A program made the translations under genes and the position numbers. From positions 372,001 to 436,000 of the forward strand of contig NZ_CANMAU010000003.1 in the NCBI RefSeq assembly GCF_947495925.1: a stretch of DNA of 64,000 bases, read 5' to 3'. Below, in pieces: positions 19,836 to 28,183 of this stretch (positions within the stretch are counted from its first letter, which is position 1; every line of letters starts with the position of its first letter). The DNA comes from an uncultured Algibacter sp. Its GTDB lineage: Bacteria; Bacteroidota; Bacteroidia; Flavobacteriales; Flavobacteriaceae. The notes under the pieces were generated by a model. The model worked only from the letters and a program-made list of their open reading frames with translations. It did no database searches and was not told the DNA's origin.

Positions 19836-21653
19836 ATGACTACATCGAGTAATTCATTAGACCAAAGTACGTTTGATAAATTACGCCGTTTATACATTAT
19901 CGCACTTAGTACTATTGCGGTTTCGGTTATTATTAGTCAGATATTAATTCGTACACATCTTAGTCGTCAAGAGAGTGACTCAACAGTAATTAATGTGGCT
20001 GGAAGACAACGTATGTTGAGTCAGAAATTAACTAAAGATATTGTATCTCTTTCTGCCGAATCTAATATAGATAATCGTATTCTTCTTAAAAATCGCATAA
20101 AAGAAACGCTCCACCTCTGGGAGTTATCACATAATGTACTTCAAAACGGTAATGATAGTTTAGGGTTGCCTAACAAGAAAAGTACGAAGGTCGCTACTAA
20201 GTTTATAGAATTAAATCCTGTTTTTGATACTATTAGTATGGCATCAAAATCTATTATTAATAAGATTGAAAATATACCGCCATTGCCATTATCGGCATAC
20301 GCCTTAGATATTGAAAAAGTAAAAACGAATGAGGCGGAGTTTTTAAAGATGATGGATGATATTGTAAATCAATATGATTTAGAGGCAGATGAAAAAGTAG
20401 AGTGGCTTCGTCAACTCGAAACTTGGCTAACCGGTCTTACTTTACTTATTCTTTTAGGGGAGTTTTTGTTTATTTTTTGGCCAGCTGCAAAATCGGTAAA
20501 ATCTATTTTGGCAGATTTATTATTAGCTGAAAAACGCGCGAAGAAAATGGCGTTTGATGCGGATGAATTAAGTACTGCTAAGGAAAAATCTATAAAGGAG
20601 CTTCGGGCTCTAAGTCGAGCTATGGATGATACGCTTTTGTTTGCTCGTATTTTACCAAATGGCCATGTCGTGCATATGGGTAATAAGTTTACCAGATTAT
20701 TTAAGTTTTCTAAATTTAATGATAATGCTTTATTTTGGGACGTGCTGTCTTTTGAAGATCATGAACGCACTATAATTGAAGATTTAATTACAAAGCATAA
20801 GAAAAAAGGCTGGCAAGGTGAAGTTAAGGCGAGCACAAAAAATGGTGATGATGTTTGGTTAGAAATGGCGATTATACCATATACTCCTACAGATGATAAA
20901 TCAGAGTTATTGGTTATTGCTTCTGAAATTACCAAACGTAAACGGGCACAAATAGAAATTGATAGGTTGACAAACAAAAGCTTTGAGGAAAAGATGAGTC
21001 AACAAAAAATAATTTCTAGTAAAATTATTGAGAATCAGGAGAAGGAACAAAATCGTATTGCTAAAGATGTGCATGATGGTATTGGCCAAATGCTAACCGG
21101 TTTAAAGTATAATTTAGAGAGCATTGATGCTACAGATATCAAAAAGGCTACCGCAAAAATTGAACATTTAAAAGAGCTAACGTCTAATATTATAAAGGGA
21201 GTTAGAACGGCTACTTTCAATTTAACACCGCCGGAGTTAACAGACCATGGCATTGTGCCTGCAATCACAAAACTTACTCAGGAACTTGCTCGTTTAACAG
21301 GGAAGGAAATCGTATTTTTTAATAAAACAGATTTCACACAAAGATTGGATTCGTTAGCTGAAATTAATATTTATCGTATTACGCAAGAGGCTATTAATAA
21401 TGCGATTAAGTATGCGGAATCTAGTCATATTTTGGTGTCGTTATCTCACAGTAAAAATATATTAAGTTTGGTTATTGATGATAATGGAAAAGGGTTTGAC
21501 CCTTCGGAGGTGAAGCATGTTAAATCAGGAGATGGAGGTATGGGAATGACCTTTATGCAAGAGCGCATCAAATATATTGATGGACGTATGTTTTTAACTT
21601 CTGAGATAGATAAGGGAACAAGAGTTACATTAAATATTCCGTTAAATAAATAA
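19836..21653 (+). CDS. Nitrate-type sensor histidine kinase (PilJ/NarX-like P-box, PAS, HisKA_3)
   Basis: 605 residues. A membrane helix at about 18-38 leads into a periplasmic domain opening VINVAGRQRMLSQKLTKDI, the P-box-like motif shared by PilJ-type and NarX-type nitrate/nitrite sensors. A second membrane helix follows near 197-220 (LTGLTLLILLGEFLFIFW). Then come a PAS domain (about 265-375), a dimerisation/phosphoacceptor helix with RIAKDVHDGIGQMLTGL, where the His is phosphorylated, and a HATPase domain (DDNGKGFDPSE, GGMGMTFMQERI). It is the presumed partner of the NarL-like regulator two genes down. Ligand choice between nitrate and nitrite cannot be read from this. Confidence 0.9.
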   Translation: MTTSSNSLDQSTFDKLRRLYIIALSTIAVSVIISQILIRTHLSRQESDSTVINVAGRQRMLSQKLTKDIVSLSAESNIDNRILLKNRIKETLHLWELSHNVLQNGNDSLGLPNKKSTKVATKFIELNPVFDTISMASKSIINKIENIPPLPLSAYALDIEKVKTNEAEFLKMMDDIVNQYDLEADEKVEWLRQLETWLTGLTLLILLGEFLFIFWPAAKSVKSILADLLLAEKRAKKMAFDADELSTAKEKSIKELRALSRAMDDTLLFARILPNGHVVHMGNKFTRLFKFSKFNDNALFWDVLSFEDHERTIIEDLITKHKKKGWQGEVKASTKNGDDVWLEMAIIPYTPTDDKSELLVIASEITKRKRAQIEIDRLTNKSFEEKMSQQKIISSKIIENQEKEQNRIAKDVHDGIGQMLTGLKYNLESIDATDIKKATAKIEHLKELTSNIIKGVRTATFNLTPPELTDHGIVPAITKLTQELARLTGKEIVFFNKTDFTQRLDSLAEINIYRITQEAINNAIKYAESSHILVSLSHSKNILSLVIDDNGKGFDPSEVKHVKSGDGGMGMTFMQERIKYIDGRMFLTSEIDKGTRVTLNIPLNK

Positions 21654-21655
21654 TT

Positions 21656-22036
21656 ATGGATAGAAAACTATTAAGTTCAGGGTCGACATTTGAAGCGCAA
21701 ATAGGCTATTCCAGAGCAGTAGTTCAAGGCGATTGGGTTTTTGTTTCGGGAACAACAGGTTATAATTACGAAACAATGACTATTAGTGATCAGGTTATAG
21801 AACAAGCAGAACAATGTTTTATAAATATTAAAAAGACCTTAGAGCAAGCTGATGCTAGTTTATCTGATATTGTTCGCATAATTTATATTCTACCAGAAGC
21901 TGATGAGTTTGAACTATGTTGGCCTGTACTTAAAAAGTATTTGGGTAGTATTAAGCCAGCTGCAACTATGTTTTCGGCTAGATTGGCAGATGACAAAATG
22001 AAAATTGAAATTCAAGTGACTGCGCTTAAAAGTTAA
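21656..22036 (+). CDS. RidA/YjgF family protein, atypical active site
   Basis: 126 residues, one RidA domain: VVQGDWVFVSGTTGYNYE, QAEQCFINIKKTLEQADAS and a C-terminal IKPAATMFSARLADDKMKIEI. Classic RidA imine deaminases carry Arg in a PAR motif that binds the substrate carboxylate; here the aligned position reads PAA, so deamination of 2-aminoacrylate is doubtful. The gene begins 3 bp after the sensor kinase stop and ends just before the regulator promoter, splitting the two-component pair. A role in signalling or nitrogen metabolism is suggested by position only. Confidence 0.85.
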   Translation: MDRKLLSSGSTFEAQIGYSRAVVQGDWVFVSGTTGYNYETMTISDQVIEQAEQCFINIKKTLEQADASLSDIVRIIYILPEADEFELCWPVLKKYLGSIKPAATMFSARLADDKMKIEIQVTALKS

Positions 22037-22037
22037 A

Positions 22038-22059
22038 TACGTAGTATTACGTAATTTTA
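22038..22059 (+). promoter_or_regulatory. Nitrate-regulon palindrome fused to -7 element, response regulator promoter
   Basis: TACGTAGTATTACGTA (22038-22053) fits the 7-2-7 pattern at 14 of 16 positions. TAATTTTA (22052-22059) is a -7 element with one mismatch, overlapping by the same TA as in the other copies. It starts 1 bp after the RidA stop and 29 bp before the regulator ATG, pointing to autoregulation. Confidence 0.6.
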
Positions 22060-22088
22060 TTACTTTTGTACTTATATTATTGTTATTT

Positions 22089-22754
22089 ATGGATATAATA
22101 AATGTTGTACTTGCAGATGACCATGTTTTGGTAAGAGATGGTATTAAAGCCTTAATAGAGGACCAACCTGGAATTATAGTTATTGATGAAGCTTCAAACG
22201 GAATAGAGGCTTTAGAAGTGATAGCGAGGAACAAACCGCATGTACTAATCATCGATATCAGAATGCCAGAAATGAATGGCATTGAGGCTGTTGGAGCCAT
22301 TACCAAAGCTGGGATTGATGTTAAAACACTAGTTTTATCAATGCATGATTCTGAAGAATACGTGGTGCAAGCAATTCAAGCCGGTGCAGATGGTTATCTA
22401 TTAAAAGGAGCAAGTAAAGAAGAGTTTCTAAAAGCAGTAACAAAAGTAGCCTCAGGAGGTAAGTATTTTACTGGTGATGTTTCGGCAATTATCATGAATA
22501 ATTTTGTGAACGGTAATACCAATGTGGTTTCTAAGTCAAAGGTTGAAATCAAAGAAGATCCCTTTAAATTAACAAAGCGCGAAAAGCAAATACTTAGTTT
22601 AGTATTGCAATTAAAGAACAATAAAGATATTGCTGATGAACTTAAAATCAGCAAGCGAACTGCTGAAGTACATCGTTTTAACCTCATGAAAAAGCTAGAG
22701 GTTAAAAACTTAATGGAATTAAGTAATAAGGCTAAAGAGTTTGGGTTGGTATAA
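22089..22754 (+). CDS. NarL-family response regulator
   Basis: 221 residues from ATG at 22089; a TTG three codons upstream is possible but less likely. The receiver domain has acidic D10-D11, phosphoacceptor D56 in LIIDIRMPEMNG, the switch residues in LVLSMHDS and the Lys in YLLKGASKEEF. The GerE/LuxR helix-turn-helix follows: LTKREKQILSLVLQLKNNKD then ISKRTAEVHRFNLMKKL. It is presumably phosphorylated by the sensor kinase encoded upstream. NarL relatives bind 7-2-7 inverted heptamers, the geometry of the palindrome found at six promoters in this window. Confidence 0.92.
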   Translation: MDIINVVLADDHVLVRDGIKALIEDQPGIIVIDEASNGIEALEVIARNKPHVLIIDIRMPEMNGIEAVGAITKAGIDVKTLVLSMHDSEEYVVQAIQAGADGYLLKGASKEEFLKAVTKVASGGKYFTGDVSAIIMNNFVNGNTNVVSKSKVEIKEDPFKLTKREKQILSLVLQLKNNKDIADELKISKRTAEVHRFNLMKKLEVKNLMELSNKAKEFGLV

Positions 22755-23025
22755 TCGATATACTAGGGTTTTTACATGATTGTATCTTAGATTTTTTGCT
22801 ATCAGTGAACGACACGTTAAGAAGTGATGCTTTTTTTGAGGGTTTAGTAAACCCATTTCATTGATCTTGTTTTATAATGATTCAATTTTTTTTAATTTCA
22901 AATACAATAAAAACCAATAAACCCTAGTTGATTATATACTTCATTTTGATAAATCCTCAAAATCAACAATCCAAAATTGTCAACCTCATAATTTTTTATA
23001 ATTACGTAATTTTAAATGTTTAAAT
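22755..23025. other. Non-coding gap between response regulator and narK
   Basis: The 314-bp gap holds no credible gene. It contains a distant perfect inverted pair, ACTAGGGTTT (22762-22771) and AAACCCTAGT (22919-22928), with GGGTTTAGTAAACCC (22840-22854) between them reusing the same core, and the palindrome ATTACGTAAT at 23001-23010, just upstream of the narK promoter. Function unknown. Confidence 0.5.
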
Positions 23026-23047
23026 TAAGTATTAATACGTAGATTTG
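23026..23047 (+). promoter_or_regulatory. Nitrate-regulon palindrome fused to -7 element, narK promoter
   Basis: TAAGTATTAATACGTA (23026-23041) matches the 7-2-7 consensus at every fixed position. It overlaps TAGATTTG (23040-23047), a perfect -7 element, by two bases. The narK ATG is 21 bp further on. A second, wider-spaced pair, TACGTAT and TACTTA, lies at 23048-23065 between the -7 element and the ATG. Confidence 0.75.
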
Positions 23048-23068
23048 TACGTATAAAAGTACTTAATT

Positions 23069-24496
23069 ATGAATACTACAGCGCAAACTAAATCAACGAC
23101 TTTAAATTTATTAAACTTTAAAAACGTTTCTATACGTACATTTTGGATTACGGCCATATCATTTTTTCTGTGTTTCTTCTCATGGTTTGGTATTGTGCCT
23201 TTTATGCCAGATGTAGTGAGAGACCTAGGTTTAACACCAGATCAAAAATGGAACTCAATTATTTTGGCGGTTACAGGAACAGTATTTGCTCGTTTACTAA
23301 TTGGTAAATTATGTGATAAATATGGTCCAAGGCTGTGTTACACTTGGTTATTAATGTTAGGAGCAATTCCCGTAATTTTATGTGGGTTGGTTCAAACCCC
23401 TGCTCAATTCTTAACGTGTAGATTGTTTATTGGTTTTATTGGGGCTTCTTTCGTAATTACCCAAGTACATACATCATTAATGTTCGCTCCAAATATTGTT
23501 GGTACGGCAAATGCAACGTCTGCAGGTTGGGGAAATCTTGGGGGCGGAGCCAATAGATTAGGCATGCCTATTATTGCTGCAGCTGTCATTGGTTTTGGAG
23601 TTGCTGAAGGAGAAGCTTGGAGATATTCTATGGTTATTGCTGGTGTGGTTTGTTTTCTTATGGGCTTGGTATATTACTTTTTTACTCAAGATACGCCGCA
23701 AGGAAACTTTAAAGATTTAAAGGCTTCAGGTATTGCAATTGAGAAAAAGAAGGATCAAGTAGGTTTTGGAACGGTGTTAAAAGATTATAGAACTTGGATT
23801 TTATTCTTAGTATATGCGGCATGTTTCGGTATCGAACTAACTGTTTATGGAACTATGGATGATTATCTTCAAAACACGTTTCAGTTAGAAAGAGCGACGG
23901 CAGGAAACATTGTTTTATCATTTGCACTAATGAATATTTTTGCTAGAACTTTAGGTGGTTTTTTTGGAGATAAATTTGGAAAACTTAAAGGACTAAGAGG
24001 AAGAGTATTATTCTTGTCAGGTATTTTGGCAGTGCAAGGTGCAATGTTGATGACCTTTTCTACGACAACAAGTATCGTTGTGGGGATCTGCTTTTTAATT
24101 TTATTCAGTCTTTCAGTTCAAATGGCCGAAGGAGCTACGTTTTCAGTAGTGCCATTTATTAATAAAAAAGCCATTGGATCTGTTTCTGGTATAGTTGGAG
24201 CCGGTGGTAATGTTGGCGCTTTTTTAGCAGCCATGTTATTAAAATCACAATCAGCTGTTGCAGAACAAGCTGCTATTGCTGCTAATCAAGGATTAGGAGA
24301 AGAAACAATAAAAGCTGCTCAATCGGCAGCTTCAGCTACCGCAGTCTCTAGTGGTTATTTCATAATTGGAACCATAGTGGTTGTAACTGCGGTAGTTTCT
24401 TTAGCTATTCGTTTTTCAACTGAGGATGAAGCAGTAGCAAAAAAGGATTCTAATATAAATCCTGAAGATTTAATTCCTATTAAAGTAAAGAGTTAA
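23069..24496 (+). CDS. narK: NarK-type nitrate/nitrite MFS transporter
   Basis: 475 residues with 12 predicted membrane segments. The nitrate signature is seen in GWGNLGGGANRLGMPI, and the second-half counterpart in GIVGAGGNVGAFLAAML. An MFS loop motif appears as LIGKLCDKYGPRLC. It moves nitrate in, or exchanges nitrate for nitrite, across the cytoplasmic membrane. It precedes the NasA-type reductase by 165 bp and has its own copy of the regulon palindrome. It is one of two nitrate uptake systems here; the other is NrtABCD at 54.6-59 kb. Confidence 0.95.
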   Translation: MNTTAQTKSTTLNLLNFKNVSIRTFWITAISFFLCFFSWFGIVPFMPDVVRDLGLTPDQKWNSIILAVTGTVFARLLIGKLCDKYGPRLCYTWLLMLGAIPVILCGLVQTPAQFLTCRLFIGFIGASFVITQVHTSLMFAPNIVGTANATSAGWGNLGGGANRLGMPIIAAAVIGFGVAEGEAWRYSMVIAGVVCFLMGLVYYFFTQDTPQGNFKDLKASGIAIEKKKDQVGFGTVLKDYRTWILFLVYAACFGIELTVYGTMDDYLQNTFQLERATAGNIVLSFALMNIFARTLGGFFGDKFGKLKGLRGRVLFLSGILAVQGAMLMTFSTTTSIVVGICFLILFSLSVQMAEGATFSVVPFINKKAIGSVSGIVGAGGNVGAFLAAMLLKSQSAVAEQAAIAANQGLGEETIKAAQSAASATAVSSGYFIIGTIVVVTAVVSLAIRFSTEDEAVAKKDSNINPEDLIPIKVKS

Positions 24497-24661
24497 GTCC
24501 ATTATAGAACGACAAGTTGAAAGTAAAATTGATTATATGAGGAGTTCATTTTTATGAATTCACAAATATAAAGAGCCTTTTTTATGGTATTCAAAATAAT
24601 GAAGTTGAAGCATATAAAGTGGTAAATAAATGTCTTAGTTTAGTATAAAAAGTTTGTCTGA

Positions 24662-27600
24662 ATGATTAAAAGTGAAGTAAAAACAACGTGTTCGTACTGT
24701 GGTGTAGGCTGTGGTATTATTGTTAAAAAAGACAATAACAACAAAGTTTTTGTTGAAGGCGATAAGGATCATCCAGTCAATAAAGGTATGTTATGTTCAA
24801 AAGGGATGAATTTGCATTATGTTGCAAATGATACTTCTGATAGAATTTTGTACCCTGAGATGCGCTGGAGTAGATCGCACCCAAGAGAACGTGTAAGTTG
24901 GGATGATGCATTAGATAGAGCTGCCAGCGTTTTTAAATCTATAATAAAAAAGCATGGACCAGATAGTGTGGCTTTTTATGTTTCTGGCCAAAGTTTAACT
25001 GAAGAATACTATATCGCTAATAAGCTTACTAAAGGCTTTATTGGTACAAATAATATTGATACGAATTCAAGATTATGCATGAGTTCGGCTGTTGTTGGTT
25101 ATAAAAAAACATTCGGTGAAGATAGTGTGCCTATATCGTATGCAGATATTGAATTGGCCGATACGTTTTTAATAACAGGTGCTAACCCGGCTTGGTGCCA
25201 CCCCATTTTATTCAGACGATTAGAAAAGCATAAGGAAGAGCATCCTGAGGTTAAAATTATAGTTATTGACCCACGTAAAACGGATACAGCTAATTTTGCA
25301 GACCTACATTTGCAATTACTACCGGGAACAGATGTTGTATTATACAATGCCATTGGAAGGTGTTTGTATAAAAGCGGATTAATAGATGAGGATTTTATAG
25401 CAAATTACACCGATGGTTTTAAAGGTTATAAAGATTTAATCTTGTCTACATCATTAAAACAAGCATCAAAAATTTGTGGTGTACCTGAAGATGATATTAA
25501 AAAAGCAGCTAAGTATATTGGGCTTTCTAAGGGCTTTATAAGTATGTGGGCTATGGGGCTTAATCAAAGCGTTGTAGGTACCGATAAAAACGTATCCCTT
25601 TTAAACTTGTCATTAATTACTGGGCAAGTAGGAAAACCAGGAGCAGGTCCTTTTTCTTTAACAGGTCAGCCCAATGCTATGGGAGGGCGTGAAGTAGGAG
25701 GGATGGCAAATTTACTAGCGGTTCATAAGGATTTAATGAATGAGGAACATCGTCGTGAGGTTGCTCAGTTTTGGGGTGTAGATAAAATAAATCCGAAACC
25801 TGGATTAACCGCTACCGAAATGTTTGATGCTTTAGAAAGTGGAAAACTAAAAGCAGTTTGGATTGCATGTACAAACCCTTTAGTAAGTTTACCAAACTTG
25901 AATAGGGTTGAAAAAGCCATGAAGAATGCTAAATTCGTCGTGGTTCAAGAGATTTCTCATAAGTCGGATACCGTAGGTTTTGCCGATTTGGTTTTACCAG
26001 CAGCAGGATGGCTAGAGAAGGAAGGAACGATGACAAATTCTGAAAGGCGAATTTCTTATTTACCTAAAGAAATAGAAGCACCTGGTGAAGCAAGAGCAGA
26101 TGTTGAAATATTTTGTGACTTTGCGCAACGCATGGGCTTTAGAGGGTTTAACTTTAATAATGCGAGCGAGATTTATGATGAGTATGCTTCAATGACCAAA
26201 GGTACCAACATTGACATATCCTTTTTGAATTATGATAGACTGAAAACAGAAGGCACATTTCAATGGCCCGTACCAGAGCACAGGCATCAAGGAACTCCAA
26301 GGCTTTTTGAAGATAAAAAGTTTTATACACCATCTCAGAAAGCACAGTTTAATCTACCGAGCTCAATTCAAAATACCTCTGATTTACCAAATGATGACTT
26401 CCCTTTAATATTAACAACAGGGCGCATAAGGGATCAATGGCATACCATGACTAAAACAGGGAAGGTGTCTCGATTAAAAACGCATTATCCAACCCCAGTT
26501 TTAGAAATTAACCCAGTTGATGCTTATTTATATAAAATCAAGGATGGCGATATTACCGAAATAAAAGGTGAAAATGGTGAGGTAAGAGTACGTGCTAAAA
26601 TTACCGATACAATTAAAAAAGGCGTGGTGTTTTTACCAATGCATTGGGGGAAACAACTGCAAAGTAATTTAAATAGAGCTAATAATTTAACCAATACGCA
26701 TGTCGATCCAACATCAAAAGAACCCGATTTTAAGTTTACACGTGTTGCAGTTTCGAAGTATAAAAAAGCAGTAGAAAAAATTATTATAGCGGGAGCAGGA
26801 GCAGCAGCCTTTAGATTTGTGCAAAATTATAGAGAATATAATGAAGTTGATGAAATTCATGTATTTTCAAAAGAGCCTAATTTATTCTATAACAGGGTTT
26901 TATTGCCTGAATATGTAACAGAAGAATTAACATGGGAACAGTTACTAAAGATTAAAGAAAAAGAACTAAGCAAGTTAAATATTCATTTGCATCCCGAGAC
27001 GTTTATCGCTAGTATAGATAAAAAGAATAAGGTTGTTATTGATAATAAGCATGAAGAGCATAGTTTCGATAAACTTATATTGGCTACAGGTAGTCGCGCA
27101 TTTATTCCTAAAGATGTCCAGATAGATTTACCGGGGCGATTTACTATGCGAAACAAAATTGATGCCGATAAGTTTAAATCTTATTTAGATGCTACAGGAT
27201 TGCCTCCAGAAGAGCAACATGTTGTAATAGTAGGAGGAGGGTTATTAGGTTTAGAGCTTGCAGCTGCGATGAAGCATAAAAATGCTAAAATAACTATTGT
27301 ACAAAGGGCTTCACGCTTAATGGAACGTCAATTAGATAAGATTTCAAGTAAACTATTGGCTTTAGATGTGCAAGAGCGTGGTATTCAAATCTATTTTGAT
27401 AATGAGGTAAGTACCGTGTTTGATGATGAGGATACTAAAGAATTGAATATTACCTTAAAGAGTGGAAAATTAATCACAGCTAACGCCATAGTTTATGCTA
27501 TTGGGACGATTCCTAACGTTGAAATAGCTAGAGAAAATGGTATATTATGCAGTAGAGGCGTTAAGGTAAATCAGCATCTTCAGTCCTCCGATCCAGATAT

Positions 27601-28183
27601 CTTTGCCATAGGAGAAATTGCAGAGTTTAATAACCAGTTGTTTGGAATAACATCGGCAGCTGAAGAACAAGCTAATATATTAGCAAATTTTATAGCTGGA
27701 GATATTAGCTGTTCTTACAGAGGTTCTGTGCTAATGAACATTCTTAAATTCAATGATTTGAACCTTTGTAGTATTGGAGAAATTAATGTTCCGGAAAATG
27801 ACGATAGTTATGAAGAAATTATCTTTACAGATATTAAAAAACGATATTACAAGAAATGTATTGTAAAAGATGATTTACTCTTAGGAGCAGTTTTAATGGG
27901 AGACAAGAACGAGTTTGCCGAGTTTAAAACTATGATAGAGAGTAAAATAGAGATGGCCGATAAGCGAGATAAATTGCTTAGAGGATCTTCAAATGATGTT
28001 CCTGTTTTGGGTAAACTAGTATGTTCATGCAGTCAAGTTGGAGTAGGTAATATTGAAGAAGTTATAACAAGCGGGTGTACTGATTTTACAGAGCTTTGTA
28101 ATAAAACAGGTGCTGGTTTAGGCTGTGGAAGTTGTAAAACAGAAGTTCGAGAGATCCTTCAAAATTCAAAAGTATTAGTATAA
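24662..28183 (+). CDS. nasA: Assimilatory nitrate reductase fused to FAD/NAD(P)H reductase and BFD domain
   Basis: 1173 residues, far longer than NasA alone (about 700-900). Residues 1 to about 690 are the molybdopterin catalytic part: [4Fe-4S] ligands C10, C13, C17 and C45, the Mo-ligand region NSRLCMSSAVVGY (C139), and a C-terminal dinucleotide-binding domain with LTTGRIRDQWHTMT. From about 701 a NirB-like pyridine nucleotide oxidoreductase follows (IIIAGAGAAAFRF, VVIVGGGLLGLELA). The last about 55 residues are a BFD-type [2Fe-2S] domain (CSCSQVGVG to GAGLGCGSCKTEV, from about C1120). One chain can thus carry electrons from NAD(P)H to nitrate. It lacks a signal peptide, so cytosolic. Confidence 0.93.
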   Translation: MIKSEVKTTCSYCGVGCGIIVKKDNNNKVFVEGDKDHPVNKGMLCSKGMNLHYVANDTSDRILYPEMRWSRSHPRERVSWDDALDRAASVFKSIIKKHGPDSVAFYVSGQSLTEEYYIANKLTKGFIGTNNIDTNSRLCMSSAVVGYKKTFGEDSVPISYADIELADTFLITGANPAWCHPILFRRLEKHKEEHPEVKIIVIDPRKTDTANFADLHLQLLPGTDVVLYNAIGRCLYKSGLIDEDFIANYTDGFKGYKDLILSTSLKQASKICGVPEDDIKKAAKYIGLSKGFISMWAMGLNQSVVGTDKNVSLLNLSLITGQVGKPGAGPFSLTGQPNAMGGREVGGMANLLAVHKDLMNEEHRREVAQFWGVDKINPKPGLTATEMFDALESGKLKAVWIACTNPLVSLPNLNRVEKAMKNAKFVVVQEISHKSDTVGFADLVLPAAGWLEKEGTMTNSERRISYLPKEIEAPGEARADVEIFCDFAQRMGFRGFNFNNASEIYDEYASMTKGTNIDISFLNYDRLKTEGTFQWPVPEHRHQGTPRLFEDKKFYTPSQKAQFNLPSSIQNTSDLPNDDFPLILTTGRIRDQWHTMTKTGKVSRLKTHYPTPVLEINPVDAYLYKIKDGDITEIKGENGEVRVRAKITDTIKKGVVFLPMHWGKQLQSNLNRANNLTNTHVDPTSKEPDFKFTRVAVSKYKKAVEKIIIAGAGAAAFRFVQNYREYNEVDEIHVFSKEPNLFYNRVLLPEYVTEELTWEQLLKIKEKELSKLNIHLHPETFIASIDKKNKVVIDNKHEEHSFDKLILATGSRAFIPKDVQIDLPGRFTMRNKIDADKFKSYLDATGLPPEEQHVVIVGGGLLGLELAAAMKHKNAKITIVQRASRLMERQLDKISSKLLALDVQERGIQIYFDNEVSTVFDDEDTKELNITLKSGKLITANAIVYAIGTIPNVEIARENGILCSRGVKVNQHLQSSDPDIFAIGEIAEFNNQLFGITSAAEEQANILANFIAGDISCSYRGSVLMNILKFNDLNLCSIGEINVPENDDSYEEIIFTDIKKRYYKKCIVKDDLLLGAVLMGDKNEFAEFKTMIESKIEMADKRDKLLRGSSNDVPVLGKLVCSCSQVGVGNIEEVITSGCTDFTELCNKTGAGLGCGSCKTEVREILQNSKVLV

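Noticed and set aside
22840-22854. GGGTTTAGTAAACCC as the terminator of the response regulator gene
   Set aside because: There is no T-run after it and it lies about 85 bp beyond the stop; it is kept only as an unexplained inverted repeat.
24622-24643. A possible seventh copy of the 7-2-7 palindrome upstream of nasA
   Set aside because: Only the CTTA end and a TAGTTTAG-like stretch agree; the left half does not form an inverted repeat. The nasA gene is more likely read from narK or another promoter.
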